Below, one piece after another: positions 26,705 to 35,902 of a DNA stretch of 64,000 nt. Under the pieces are notes generated by a model, which was given only the letters and a program-made list of their open reading frames with translations, was not told where the DNA came from and made no database searches. Position numbers and translations under genes: made by a program. The stretch lies in contig JBBRSD010000001.1 of NCBI GenBank assembly GCA_038245725.1, positions 438,743-502,742 of the forward strand. Direction: 5' to 3'. The DNA is from JBBRSD01 sp038245725 (lineage in GTDB: Bacteria > Actinomycetota > Coriobacteriia > Anaerosomatales > JAAXUF01). How positions within the stretch are numbered: the stretch's first letter is position 1; each line of letters starts with the position of its first letter.

Positions 26705-28267
26705 GTGGCTAAGGACCGCCTGCTCGAAGTGCTCGAGACCTGGGACGCCGTCATCGGTCTCGAGATTCACACCGAGCTCACCGCGCTTTCCACGAAGATG
26801 TTCTGCGGCTGTCCCGTGGCGTTCGGCGGGGAACCGAATACCCGCGTGTGCCCGGTGTGTCTCGGCATGCCTGGCGCGCTGCCGGTCCCGAACCAGGCCG
26901 CCATCGAGTCCACGGTGCTGTGCGGGCTGGCGACGAACTGCGAGATCGCGCACTGGAGCCAGTTCCATCGCAAGCAGTACTTCTATCCCGACATGCCGAA
27001 GGACTACCAGATCTCCCAGTACGACCTGCCGTTCTGCGCCGACGGACACCTCGACGTCGAGGTGGAAGGCCCGCTTGCCGCCGAGCGCGTCGACGCTGCG
27101 GCTGCCGCCCAGAACGGCGCGCTCACGCCGTTCGACGATGGCTACACGACGCGCATCGGCATCACGCGCATCCACCTCGAAGAGGACACCGGCAAGATGG
27201 TGCACGTGGGCGGCTCGGAAGGACGCATCGCGGGGGCGACGCACTCGCTTGTCGACTTCAACCGCGGGGGCACCGCGCTTATGGAGCTCGTGAGCGAGCC
27301 CGACATCCGCACGCCGGAAGAGGCGCGTCGCTTCGCGCAGAAGCTACGGCTCATCTGGCTGTCGTTGGGTGTCTCGGACTGCAACATGGAGGAGGGCTCG
27401 ATGCGCGTCGACGCGAACGTGTCGATCCGGCGCCGTGGCGAGACCGAGTTCGGCGTCAAGGCCGAGATCAAGAACATGAACAGCTTCAAGGCGATGCACG
27501 ACGGCCTCGTCGCCGAGATCATTCGCCAGGCCGAGCTGATCGAGTCCGGCGGCACCGTGATCCAGGAGACGCGCCACTACGACGTGGCAGCCAAGCGCAC
27601 GAGCAGCCTGCGGGGCAAGGAGGAAGCGCACGACTACCGCTACTTCCCGGAGCCCGACATGGTCCCCTTCGAGTTCTCCGACGAGTTCATCGACGAGATC
27701 CGACAGCGGCTACCAGAGCTTCCCGACGCCAAGTTCGCGCGCTTCCGCGAGAGCTACGGCCTGCCGGTGCACGACGCGACGGTACTCACCTGCGACTTCG
27801 ACCTCGCCGAGTTCTTCGAGGCAGCGGTCACGATCGCTGGCCCCGAGCGTGCCAGGGCGATCGGCAACGTGATGCTGGGCGACCTCTCGGCGTATCTGAA
27901 CGCGGCGGGCATCGGCGTCGTGGACAGCAAGATCGTGCCGAGCATGGTTGCCGAGCTCGTCGAGCTCGTCGAGGACGGCACGATCTCCGGCAAGCAGGCC
28001 AAAGATGTCTTCGCCGAGATGGCCGAGACCGGCGATGCTCCGGGCGCGATCGTCGAGCTCAAGGGGATGAAACAGGTCTCCGACACCGGCGCGATCGAGG
28101 AGATCGTCGACCGCGTTGTCGAGGCCAACCCGGGTCAGGTCGCCGCCTACCGCGGCGGCAAGACCGGACTTTTCGGCTACTTCGTGGGACAGGTCATGCG
28201 CGAGACCGGCGGTCAGGCCAATCCGGCCGTCGTCAACGAGGTGCTGCGCAAGAAGCTCGAGGGGTAG
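26705..28267 (+). CDS. gatB: aspartyl/glutamyl-tRNA amidotransferase subunit B
   Basis: 520 residues. GatB phosphorylates the mischarged aminoacyl-tRNA and transfers ammonia from GatA. The N-terminal cradle begins with VIGLEIHTEL, the zinc-site cysteines appear as CGCP and CPVC, the kinase-like core has HLEEDTGKM and DFNRGGTALMELVSEPD, and the C-terminal YqeY-like tail domain is complete (GQVMRETGGQANPAVV). AAGGAG precedes the GTG. It is monocistronic here, closed by a strong terminator. Confidence 0.97.
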   Translation: MAKDRLLEVLETWDAVIGLEIHTELTALSTKMFCGCPVAFGGEPNTRVCPVCLGMPGALPVPNQAAIESTVLCGLATNCEIAHWSQFHRKQYFYPDMPKDYQISQYDLPFCADGHLDVEVEGPLAAERVDAAAAAQNGALTPFDDGYTTRIGITRIHLEEDTGKMVHVGGSEGRIAGATHSLVDFNRGGTALMELVSEPDIRTPEEARRFAQKLRLIWLSLGVSDCNMEEGSMRVDANVSIRRRGETEFGVKAEIKNMNSFKAMHDGLVAEIIRQAELIESGGTVIQETRHYDVAAKRTSSLRGKEEAHDYRYFPEPDMVPFEFSDEFIDEIRQRLPELPDAKFARFRESYGLPVHDATVLTCDFDLAEFFEAAVTIAGPERARAIGNVMLGDLSAYLNAAGIGVVDSKIVPSMVAELVELVEDGTISGKQAKDVFAEMAETGDAPGAIVELKGMKQVSDTGAIEEIVDRVVEANPGQVAAYRGGKTGLFGYFVGQVMRETGGQANPAVVNEVLRKKLEG

Positions 28268-28300
28268 TCGCCAAAGACATCACCCGCAGGTGGAAAACAG

Positions 28301-28330
28301 AAGCACCCGGCGGAATCCCGCCGGGTGCTT
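28301..28330. terminator. bidirectional terminator between gatB and the S55 peptidase gene
   Basis: A perfect 13-base inverted repeat, AAGCACCCGGCGG and its complement, around an AATC loop, followed by GGTCGTTCTT. Leading A's and trailing T's allow use on both strands. It lies in the 86-base gap between two convergent genes. Confidence 0.85.
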
Positions 28331-28353
28331 GGTCGTTCTTGGAGAGCTTCGCC

Positions 28354-30777
28354 TTACTGTACGTGGATCACGTGAGACGAAGAATGCGATGAGGCGTTGA
28401 ACGGCGTGCCCATGAACTTCACGCGAACCTTTCGGTTGCCCTTTCCGGGCTTCCACGAGTACGACGCTTTGGCCGCGGAGCCTGAAGCATGGAGCGTCTG
28501 AATGGAGATCGTGCGCCACTCGTCCCACGACGGACTCCAGACCTGGAAGGTCACTTTGCCGCCCACGTTGGCAGACGGAATGACCGTGGCCGTGAGCGTC
28601 ACGCGCTTGCCGGCCTTGATCGTCGTCTTCGACGGGCTGAGGCGCACGATCGGCGTCACGTGGATGGTGGCGGTCGCGTCACCGGACAGCCAGCCGTCAG
28701 AAGGCTCGAAGCGGATGCGGAGGTTCGTGTTGGTCGTGAAGTCGCCAAGTGACCGCATGAAGGTCGCCCCGCCCATCTCGGCACGGTACTTTGCCGTGAA
28801 CCTAGCGAGGAGCGATTCCGTGGTCGAGTTCGAGGGGGTCCCGTAGATCGAGACGGTGCCGTTGCGCTCAGGCCCGTAGATGGAACCGGCAAGCAGGGTC
28901 GTGCCCCGGTACGGAATCTTCTTCATCATAAGCCTCGCGAGGACGCGCGGACTCGCGAGCGACTCGGCGCCAGTGAGGTACCACGGCGTCGTCGATGAGG
29001 TCTCGATTGCGATGGGTTGCGTGCGCCCGGAGCCGAATGGCTGGAATGAGAGGGCAACGATGTTGTTGGGCTGGGTGGCGGCCAGATCGCCGACCGTGCC
29101 GGACACGGTCGAGTACCAGTCAGTGGGAACACCGGGCGTTTCGACGTAGCTCGACTCGTCGAACATCGAGTAGTAGTCGTCGGCGTAGTAACCGTCGTAC
29201 GCCGACGCGGCGCTCAGCGCACCCGCGAGCGGCGTGCCCGTCGGCAGCGTGAAGGGAACGGCCTGCGTCACGAAGTCGCTGTGTCCGTAGGCGACGTAGG
29301 TGACGGTCGCAGTGTTGTCGCCCGCCCTCAGGCCGCCTACGACGTCGACGCCCGCGATCTGCGCGTTTCGGCGAGTTTTCGTGTAGTTCATCTGCAGGTC
29401 GACCGAGCGGATGTCGAGTGCCTGCGTGCCGCTGCCGGCCGTGTGCTGGAGCTGGCTGATCACGTTGTAGGCGTCCCACATGACATCCCAGTCGAGCTCT
29501 TGGGAGTCGTACATGTTAGGGATCACGAGGCTGTAGAGCCTCGTGCCGTCGCTTACCTCAACTGTCGTTGTCGTCTGGGCGCTGCCGTCGATGGACCAGG
29601 TGTCGATGAGCTTCTGCGCTCCGACCGCGAGAGCGGCGGCAACGTAGAAGCCGTTTTCCTTCCCCGTATTGAGCAGGGTGCGCGGCACGTAGGTCGCGGT
29701 GGACGTGCTCTCACCGGTGTCGGCGTTCGTGACGTGCGCCGTGATGGTGGTGTCCTCGGGCATCTGGTCGACCTTGCCGAGAATACCGGCGAAGCGGTCC
29801 TGCGTGATGGTGCCACGAACGAGCGTGGGACTGCCCATCTTGTATGGCTCGAGCTGACTCGGCCACACGCCGTCGATCCAGGCGTTCATCATGTACAGAC
29901 TTGTCTCGCCGTTCCAGTAGTCCGGGTGGCCGAACGCGAGCACGTCGCTTCCCTGGTTGTACGTCACCGTGCCGATTCCACCCGACCACGCGTCGCCACG
30001 CATGTCCATCGCGGCCACGGACGCGCCGGGCACGAGGTCGGTCGCAACCATCGACGCGGGGTCGAGCGCGCCACCGTCGAGCGGAGCTCGGTCCGACGCA
30101 ACGGCCATCCCACGCCTGGCGAGCGCTTTCGAGAGCATCACGTAGGGCTTGGAGCCCGGCCGCAAACCGCCGATGAACCCGGTGTTCAGCGGCTTGGCGA
30201 CGAGCGCGCCTACCGCCGACGCCCCGACGAACTTCTGAGGCTGAGGGCTGACGATGACTCGTGAGATGAGGCGACCGTCAGCAAGGACCGGTTTCTGCAT
30301 CGAGAAGACGGCGGACGCGTACGTCGTCTTGAGCGCAAGCATCGCGTCGATGGGTGTCGCCAGTCCGGTCCCACCCAGGGTGAACCAGTCGCCGTACGAC
30401 ACCGCGCCGACGATCTTGTCGGTGCCGCCGACGTTGACGTAGATCGGGCTGCCGCTCATACCGGCGACGATGCCGCCGAACTTCTCGATCTTGGCTCCCG
30501 TCGCCTCGAACAGGATGAGAGCGCCACCGCTCGAATCGCCGGTGGTGCCCAGGATCGTGCAGGGGATCGTCTCGATCGTCTGGCCCCTGAGAACCGTCTT
30601 GAAGTAGGCCGAGATCGTGCCTTCAGACGATGCAGCGAGCATCTGCCGAAGTTCGGTGAGCCCGAGCGTTGGCGGGCCTGCAGGAATGGCGAGGGCCGTG
30701 GTGGCTGCGCCGAGCGCGAGCGCGAGTGCGAGTGCAGTCACGGCCAAACTCGCCAGTACGCGTGAACGTGCGAACAT
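28354..30777 (-). CDS. exported SpoIVB-type S55 peptidase with C-terminal Ig-like domain
   Basis: 807 residues with a clear signal peptide (hydrophobic core about 9-30, cleavage near ALA-IPAG). Residues 40-330 form an S55 peptidase domain: the catalytic Ser lies in VAGMSGSPIY, and VGAVSYGDWF and GLATPIDAML follow. The middle part is unassigned; the last 110 residues are a bacterial Ig-like fold (SPSKTTIKAGKRVTLTATV). SpoIVB itself activates sporulation signalling, but proteins of this longer secreted type in actinobacteria are uncharacterised. GAGGGGGGA precedes the ATG at 30777; the longer open frame lacks a ribosome site. Confidence 0.82.
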   Translation of the reverse strand: MFARSRVLASLAVTALALALALGAATTALAIPAGPPTLGLTELRQMLAASSEGTISAYFKTVLRGQTIETIPCTILGTTGDSSGGALILFEATGAKIEKFGGIVAGMSGSPIYVNVGGTDKIVGAVSYGDWFTLGGTGLATPIDAMLALKTTYASAVFSMQKPVLADGRLISRVIVSPQPQKFVGASAVGALVAKPLNTGFIGGLRPGSKPYVMLSKALARRGMAVASDRAPLDGGALDPASMVATDLVPGASVAAMDMRGDAWSGGIGTVTYNQGSDVLAFGHPDYWNGETSLYMMNAWIDGVWPSQLEPYKMGSPTLVRGTITQDRFAGILGKVDQMPEDTTITAHVTNADTGESTSTATYVPRTLLNTGKENGFYVAAALAVGAQKLIDTWSIDGSAQTTTTVEVSDGTRLYSLVIPNMYDSQELDWDVMWDAYNVISQLQHTAGSGTQALDIRSVDLQMNYTKTRRNAQIAGVDVVGGLRAGDNTATVTYVAYGHSDFVTQAVPFTLPTGTPLAGALSAASAYDGYYADDYYSMFDESSYVETPGVPTDWYSTVSGTVGDLAATQPNNIVALSFQPFGSGRTQPIAIETSSTTPWYLTGAESLASPRVLARLMMKKIPYRGTTLLAGSIYGPERNGTVSIYGTPSNSTTESLLARFTAKYRAEMGGATFMRSLGDFTTNTNLRIRFEPSDGWLSGDATATIHVTPIVRLSPSKTTIKAGKRVTLTATVIPSANVGGKVTFQVWSPSWDEWRTISIQTLHASGSAAKASYSWKPGKGNRKVRVKFMGTPFNASSHSSSHVIHVQ

Positions 30778-30907
30778 GGTCCCCCCTCGATCGTGGGATG
30801 GTGTCCTGGCCCCGGCAGGACGACCCAAAAGCTTTCTCTCACAAGAGCGTAGCATGGGAAGTGTGTCCGAGATGATAACGGCCTGTTCTGTGCCGGTCGC
30901 GTGATTA

Positions 30908-30927
30908 GCGTCACGCCTCTGTGACGC
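30908..30927. promoter_or_regulatory. inverted repeat in divergent promoter region
   Basis: GCGTCAC and GTGACGC separated by six bases, midway between the divergently read S55 peptidase and NERD genes. It could be an operator for a dimeric regulator or a small hairpin. A TATCCT -10 candidate for the plus strand lies about 16 bases further on. Confidence 0.4.
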
Positions 30928-30985
30928 AGCCTTCGGAAGCCGTATCCTTCGAATGTCGATACTGCACACGTGACTTCGTTAGGGG

Positions 30986-32311
30986 ATGCCCGTGTACGAC
31001 CCGTTCGCCCACGCCCCGCAGGTTTCTCGCGAAAGCCGGATCGCCGCCGAACTAGAGCGATTCACGGGTCGTCATGGCTTCACCGTCATCGACAACGTCG
31101 TGTTCAACCGCGGACTGGTCTCGGCGACCGTCGATCACGTGCTCATCGACCGCTTTGGCCTGATGCTCATCGACGCCGAGCTTTATGAAGGCGCCTACGT
31201 TCAAGGGGGGGACACCGATAATCTGTGGTCGGCGACCTATCCTGACGGTCGGACCGAAGAGTTTCGCAACCCGCTCTACCTGAGCACCGGCAACGAGAAC
31301 GTCGTCAAGCAGGTGCTCGCGGCCAAGGGTATCAAGCTCGACGCGAGTCAGATCCGCAGCGCGGTCGTGTTTGATGGTGCCGACACGTCGCGCCTGAACC
31401 TCGTCGAGGTGAGCGCCGCCAAGGTCAAGTCCGCTGCGCAGGTCGGCGAGATCGTCGACGCGCGCTACGGCTTTCCGCCGAACAACGGGCAGCTCACACA
31501 GGCCGATCTCGCGCGAATCACGGGTGAGGTGCGGGCTTTGAGCCGCGCGCTACCCTCGGACGGGGCTGCTTTGGCTGCCGATGAAGACGCTCCGTGGTCC
31601 TCAGACCCAGCCGTAGTCGCCGCTGCCGCGAGGATGTCGGTGGTCGCACCGCCGCCGCCCATGCGTCCGGACCAGGAGACGTTTCGGCGGACCGCTGAGC
31701 TCTCGGGGCACCATTCGGGCGGTTCAGGAGGCCCCAGCCTGCGCTCGGCGCTGCTGACGCTCGGGACGATCGTCGTGATCGTGCTGACGTTGATCGCCGG
31801 CAGCCTGTTCTTTCCGCAGCTTCAGGCGGGCTCGACGCTCGCGTGGACGGTCGCGTTCGTCTTGCTGGTCGCGATCGCTCAGCTCGTCGCCTCCAACATC
31901 GCTGCCGCGCGCAAGCAGCCGAGTCCGCGCCACCCGGGGTGGCTTGTGGCCGCGTTCGCGCTGCGCGTGCTCGTAGTCGGCGTGTTCGTGGGCGGCCTGT
32001 GGTTATTGATCGCCGGCGGAGCCGCGGATAGTCTCGGCGAGATGCTCGCCTCGAAATTCGCGTCGCGTTCACCGGGCGTCACGAAGCCTGTCAAAGCGCC
32101 AACGAACCCGGGTGTCATCGTGGCGAAGCGCCGGCTGAGGGAGATTCGGCCGGACGTGTACAAGACCGCCACGAATCTGAACTCTCCGAAGATCACGCCA
32201 GAACCCGACGCCCGGACGGCTTACACGTGGCAGTACTCCGCGGCAGGTTCGTCGACGCCACTTTCGTTCACGCTGACCATCGACCTCCAAGGCAAGGTCG
32301 TGAGTCCCTAG
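30986..32311 (+). CDS. NERD-domain protein with C-terminal membrane region
   Basis: 441 residues. The N-terminal 150 fit a nuclease-related (NERD) domain: helix ESRIAAELERF, then VIDNVVFN, VDHVLIDRFGLMLIDAE with the Asp-x(n)-Asp/Glu pattern of the restriction-nuclease fold. A low-complexity stretch follows, then three membrane helices (about 250-350) and a small extracytoplasmic C-terminal domain. NERD proteins occur in phage defence and DNA processing, but the function here is unknown. TTAGGGG precedes the ATG; a GTG two codons later is an alternative. Confidence 0.75.
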   Translation: MPVYDPFAHAPQVSRESRIAAELERFTGRHGFTVIDNVVFNRGLVSATVDHVLIDRFGLMLIDAELYEGAYVQGGDTDNLWSATYPDGRTEEFRNPLYLSTGNENVVKQVLAAKGIKLDASQIRSAVVFDGADTSRLNLVEVSAAKVKSAAQVGEIVDARYGFPPNNGQLTQADLARITGEVRALSRALPSDGAALAADEDAPWSSDPAVVAAAARMSVVAPPPPMRPDQETFRRTAELSGHHSGGSGGPSLRSALLTLGTIVVIVLTLIAGSLFFPQLQAGSTLAWTVAFVLLVAIAQLVASNIAAARKQPSPRHPGWLVAAFALRVLVVGVFVGGLWLLIAGGAADSLGEMLASKFASRSPGVTKPVKAPTNPGVIVAKRRLREIRPDVYKTATNLNSPKITPEPDARTAYTWQYSAAGSSTPLSFTLTIDLQGKVVSP

Positions 32312-32345
32312 GGTGAGCTGTCCGGATCGAGAGAAGGGTCTGCTC

Positions 32346-33455
32346 GTGACTGTTCGCGCTCGTCTCATCCCGGCTGGGCTGGTCGTCGCGCTTCTGCTCG
32401 CGGCCGGCGGCGCGGCGGCCACAGCCCGCCCGTCGGCAACCGCGCGCGTGTCCGCACGCGCGACCACTGCGACCTCCACGGTCACGGCGACGACTTCGGT
32501 GCCCCCCACGATCACCGTCGCTGCCGTTGGCGACATGTGCTTCGTCTCGTCGGTCAGACGCCTCGTCGCGTCCAAGGGGGCCGACGCACCGTTCAGCTCG
32601 ACCCACAAGGTGCTCGCCGCTGCCGACGTCACTCTCGGCAATCTCGAGTGCGCGCTTTCGACTCGAGGTCACGCGGTGGCGGGCAAGCAATACACGTTCG
32701 AGGGCCCACCCTCGGCGGTCAAAGGCCTTGCCTACGCGGGCTTCGATTTCGTGGCGCAGGCGAACAACCACGCGCGGGATTTCGGCGCAACGGCGCTCAG
32801 GGACACCATTCGCAATCTGAACACGGCTCATATCGCGCACGCTGGCGCAGGTGCGAACTCGGCGGCTGCGTTCAAACCGGCCATCATCAGGCGCAACGGC
32901 GCGACGATCGCATACCTCTCGTTCTGCCAGATCGGGCCTTCGTCGTTCAGGGCCGGAAAGCACCGCTCGGGCACCGCGTACACTCTCAGCAAATCGACGG
33001 TGGTCAAGGCGATCAAGAGCGCCCGCAAGAAGGCCAACTACGTGATCGTCGCGTTCCACTGGGGCGTCGAGCGGGAATTCACGCCCACGGGCACGCAGGT
33101 GAGCTTCGGGCGCGCGGCCATCCGCGCGGGCGCAAACCTCGTGCTCAGCCATCACCCGCACGTGATACAAGGTATCGAGTTCTACAAGCGCGGCCTGATC
33201 GCGTACTCGCTGGGCAACTTCGTGTTCTCCCCCGGCAGCGCCAGCGGCCACGACACAGTGATCCTTACACTCGCGCTCGGTCCGCACGGCGTGCGCACTG
33301 TGGTCGTCCGTGCTGCCCACATCGACGCCTACGGCCGTCCGGTTCTTGCAAAAGGCAAGACGCGCGCGCGCATCCTTGGTATCGTGCGTTCGACCTCGCG
33401 CGGCCGCCACACGAAGGTCAAGCTTTCCGGCGGCGTCGCGCATCTGACGAAATAG
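32346..33455 (+). CDS. CapA family metallophosphatase-like exported protein
   Basis: 369 residues with an N-terminal signal/anchor helix and a Thr/Ala-rich linker. The PGA_cap/CapA domain is well conserved: AAVGDMCF, LGNLECALS, QANNHARDFG, VIVAFHWGVERE, SHHPHVIQG and YSLGNFVF. These are the metal-binding motifs of the calcineurin-like fold; CapA-type proteins act in poly-gamma-glutamate synthesis or wall metabolism. No CapB/CapC genes are nearby, so a polyglutamate role is not supported. I chose the GTG at 32346 (GAGAAGG eight bases upstream) over 32313. Confidence 0.88.
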   Translation: MTVRARLIPAGLVVALLLAAGGAAATARPSATARVSARATTATSTVTATTSVPPTITVAAVGDMCFVSSVRRLVASKGADAPFSSTHKVLAAADVTLGNLECALSTRGHAVAGKQYTFEGPPSAVKGLAYAGFDFVAQANNHARDFGATALRDTIRNLNTAHIAHAGAGANSAAAFKPAIIRRNGATIAYLSFCQIGPSSFRAGKHRSGTAYTLSKSTVVKAIKSARKKANYVIVAFHWGVEREFTPTGTQVSFGRAAIRAGANLVLSHHPHVIQGIEFYKRGLIAYSLGNFVFSPGSASGHDTVILTLALGPHGVRTVVVRAAHIDAYGRPVLAKGKTRARILGIVRSTSRGRHTKVKLSGGVAHLTK

Positions 33456-33504
33456 ACTCGGGCCGGCTGGAGTCGTGCCCGTGCCGAGAAGAGAGCAGCA
33501 CGCC

Positions 33505-33861
33505 GTGATCCAGATGAAGTCCGCGTACGATCCGCAGGCCAAAAACGACGGGTACCGAATCATCGTGACGCATGACTGGCCGGCCGGTCTCAAGCGCGGC
33601 AAGGCGTCTGGCAGCGACTGGATCAAGTCCCTTGGCCCGACGGAGAGTCTGCGCGGTTGGATGAAGAAGAACCCGCGCAAGATCGCGCAGTTCGTCGATA
33701 AGTACCTCGCTGAACTCGGCACCAACGACGCGGCCGCCGACAAGCTCCAGGAGATGCACGCGCGGTACGGCACGATCACCGTGCTTTCAGTGCCGAGCGT
33801 CGACGAGCACTGGCCCGTCGCCGAGACGCTCGCCAAGTTCCTCTCGGCGATGGTCGAGTAG
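33505..33861 (+). CDS. DUF488 family protein
   Basis: 118 residues. The family pattern is seen: SAYDPQAKNDGYRIIVTHDWP near the start, WIKSLGPTESLRGWM in the middle, and a C-terminal ITVLSVPSVDEHWP with the usual hydrophobic strand. Function unknown. The GTG at 33505 gives the family-typical N-terminus (VIQMKSAYDP) and AAGAGAG lies about ten bases upstream; GTG codons at 33475 and 33481 would add eight to ten residues. Confidence 0.8.
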   Translation: MIQMKSAYDPQAKNDGYRIIVTHDWPAGLKRGKASGSDWIKSLGPTESLRGWMKKNPRKIAQFVDKYLAELGTNDAAADKLQEMHARYGTITVLSVPSVDEHWPVAETLAKFLSAMVE

Positions 33862-33927
33862 CGGATCCTGGCAGGAAAGGCGTCGCTGTCAGACCCCCGC
33901 GCTATGGTGCGCGTGGGAGGAGATGCC

Positions 33928-34500
33928 ATGATCTACCGGGAAAAGGATTCACGCGCGCTCGACGTGCTCCAGCGCGCCCTGCACTCGGGCAGTCCGGCCA
34001 CGCGCGTGAGGGCCGTGTCGATGCTCGAGCGGCTGGATTGCGACGATCGGATCACCTGGCTGTCGGACGCACTGGCTGACGCGCATCCTTCGGTGTCGGC
34101 CACGGCGTTGTGCGTCATGGCTTGGGTCCTCGACCCAAGCGAAGCGCCGTGGCCGGCTCGCGAGGGGCCGCCGGCCGACACCGGCCTCTCGAGGAGCGAG
34201 GGCCTGAGCGCGGGACTCCCCGACGAGCCTGCCAGCCGCTGGCAATGGGAGTACGTCGTCGAGATCTGGCGCGAAGACGGGCTGCTCGTGGGTGTGTATC
34301 CTGCGTCGACATGCGCCGAAGACGACGAGCACGCCAAGCGCATCGCTCTCGGGCAGGCGATCATCGACAGCGCGGGTCGCCGTGCCGACAGGTTCGACCC
34401 GGGGTCGGCGGCGGCGTTCATCGTCGAGAAACGTCAACTCGAGCAAAACGCCGCCGGGCGTCGGGAGCGACATCGTGACGATCGGGATGCCCCGGGCTGA
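33928..34500 (+). CDS. HEAT-repeat-like protein of unknown function
   Basis: 190 residues. The N-terminal 60 residues form two HEAT/armadillo-like helical hairpins (SPATRVRAVSMLERLDC, HPSVSATALCVMAW). The rest is acidic with no recognised domain. GGGAGGAG sits five bases before the ATG at 33928, which is better than the ATG at 33904. Its neighbours do not suggest a role. Confidence 0.65.
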   Translation: MIYREKDSRALDVLQRALHSGSPATRVRAVSMLERLDCDDRITWLSDALADAHPSVSATALCVMAWVLDPSEAPWPAREGPPADTGLSRSEGLSAGLPDEPASRWQWEYVVEIWREDGLLVGVYPASTCAEDDEHAKRIALGQAIIDSAGRRADRFDPGSAAAFIVEKRQLEQNAAGRRERHRDDRDAPG

Positions 34501-34519
34501 TAAGACGAGGCGACGTCGC

Positions 34520-35356
34520 TCACCACAGGTTTGCGACGGCTGGTACGGTTCGGCGGTCGGTCAGGCCGATCGCATCGCTTGCGCAGGCGGAGCGGCAGAT
34601 GCCGCAGCCCCAGCACTTCTCGGCGTGGTGGACGACGCAGCCGCCGCTCACCGTGAACGCGTCGAACGGGCACAGCCCGGCGCACGCGCCGCACTGCGTG
34701 CACGCAGCGGGATCGAGCACGGCCACATCTTCCCCGCGCCACATGAGCTTGATGTCGTAGCCGGCGGTGAGCTTCATCGCCATGCAACCGCTGCTTAGAT
34801 TGCAGTTGCAGATGGCGGCGGTAAATGGCGTCGTAAATGTCCAGACGGAGTGCATCAGGCCGCGCTCCTCGCACGTCCGCAGCAGCGACATCGTCTCGTC
34901 TTTGGTCATCGTGTGGAAGTCGTCGAGTCCGGGACCGGCGTCATAGGAGGCGAACCCCTCTTCGAGCAGACCTGTGACGGGCTTGGTCGTGACGAGGATG
35001 CAGACCTCCTCGGCGGTCTTGCCCCGCTCGTGCATGCGGCAGATGCAGGGGATCACGGTGATGCTGGTCGCGATGTCGAGGACGGCCCCGCAGTCCTCGA
35101 TCGACAGCGGTTGGCCGAAGTGGCTCTTCCGCATGTTCCTCGAGATGGTGTTCTTGCCAAGCCACGCGAGCGGGGAGGGGAGCTTGCCCAAAACTTCGCC
35201 GGCGGTGATCGCCGTGGCGCGCATCTGGTCGAAACCCCGGATGAACTCGAGCATGTACTCTCGGCGCCGCACGTCGCTGCTCAAGTCGTAAGCGTAGTTG
35301 TTCGCCTCGAGGTACCAGCGCTTGCCCTCGCCGTGCTCGACACAGAACCGGCACAT
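34520..35356 (-). CDS. multi-cysteine Fe-S protein with C-terminal 2[4Fe-4S] ferredoxin domain
   Basis: 278 residues. The C-terminal 60 hold two CxxCxxCxxxC motifs (CTQCGACAGLCP and CWGCGICRSACA). Further Cys groups stand upstream: CRFC at the very start, IPCICRMHERG followed by EEVC in the middle, and ICNCNLSSGC, so one or two extra metal centres are possible. It belongs to a family of anaerobe Fe-S proteins with no settled role. AAGGAG lies eight bases before the ATG. No partner oxidoreductase is adjacent. Confidence 0.8.
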   Translation of the reverse strand: MCRFCVEHGEGKRWYLEANNYAYDLSSDVRRREYMLEFIRGFDQMRATAITAGEVLGKLPSPLAWLGKNTISRNMRKSHFGQPLSIEDCGAVLDIATSITVIPCICRMHERGKTAEEVCILVTTKPVTGLLEEGFASYDAGPGLDDFHTMTKDETMSLLRTCEERGLMHSVWTFTTPFTAAICNCNLSSGCMAMKLTAGYDIKLMWRGEDVAVLDPAACTQCGACAGLCPFDAFTVSGGCVVHHAEKCWGCGICRSACASDAIGLTDRRTVPAVANLW

Positions 35357-35438
35357 TGTTTTCGCTCCTTGCCGAGGGGTGGGCGAAGACCTGCGCCCAC
35401 ACTATCATTCCCACCGGGCGCCCAACCTCCAGACGCAA

Positions 35439-35466
35439 CAACGCCCGCGGGGGGACGCGGGCGTTG
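35439..35466 (-). terminator. hairpin between two minus-strand genes
   Basis: An 11-base perfect stem, CAACGCCCGCG with its complement, around a six-base loop. It would end the transcript of the small gene at 35501-35701. No clear T-run follows. Confidence 0.55.
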
Positions 35467-35500
35467 CGCAGGAAGGGGGGTCTGTTTGTGAGCCGCCGAG

Positions 35501-35701
35501 TCACTCCTCGGCGGGCGGGACCACTCGGCGCAGCAGACGACCGGCGCGCTCCTTGCGGTCGAGCAGTTCCTCGGTCGCATACAGGTCGCCGATGCGACTG
35601 GCGAGCATCCCGGGAACGTCGTGTGTGTGTTCACCGTGGAGGTAGGGGACAAGACCCGAATCGAACGGGTCGGAAGCGGCACGATCGACCGTCTGCTTCA
35701 T
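35501..35701 (-). CDS. small acidic hypothetical protein
   Basis: 66 residues, mostly polar, with DPFDSGLVPYLHGEHTHDVPGM at the start half and a basic LLDRKERAGRLLRR helix. No family recognised and no membrane or signal segment. GGAGGG lies four bases before the ATG at 35701, which supports a real gene, and a hairpin follows the stop. Confidence 0.55.
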   Translation of the reverse strand: MKQTVDRAASDPFDSGLVPYLHGEHTHDVPGMLASRIGDLYATEELLDRKERAGRLLRRVVPPAEE

Positions 35702-35902
35702 GGATCCCTCCGTACTCTCTGCGAGCGGTGGCATCTCCTCCGGGCGCGCAACGCTTCCCTGTATACCCCCGCGAGGCGAGATGTGACATCGCGCTTCCGA
35801 AAGTTCACAACTTGTAACGGTCTCGTCGGTCCCGCTCGCGCTGCCGCTGGTGTTGTATCGTGGAATGGGAACCGACCGTCCTGTGCAGCCCTTGGAGGTC
35901 CG

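Noticed and set aside
35640..35680. tRNA-like string around CCCGAATCGAACGGG
   Set aside because: It is a short palindrome inside a small coding gene; no acceptor stem or anticodon arm at the right distances.
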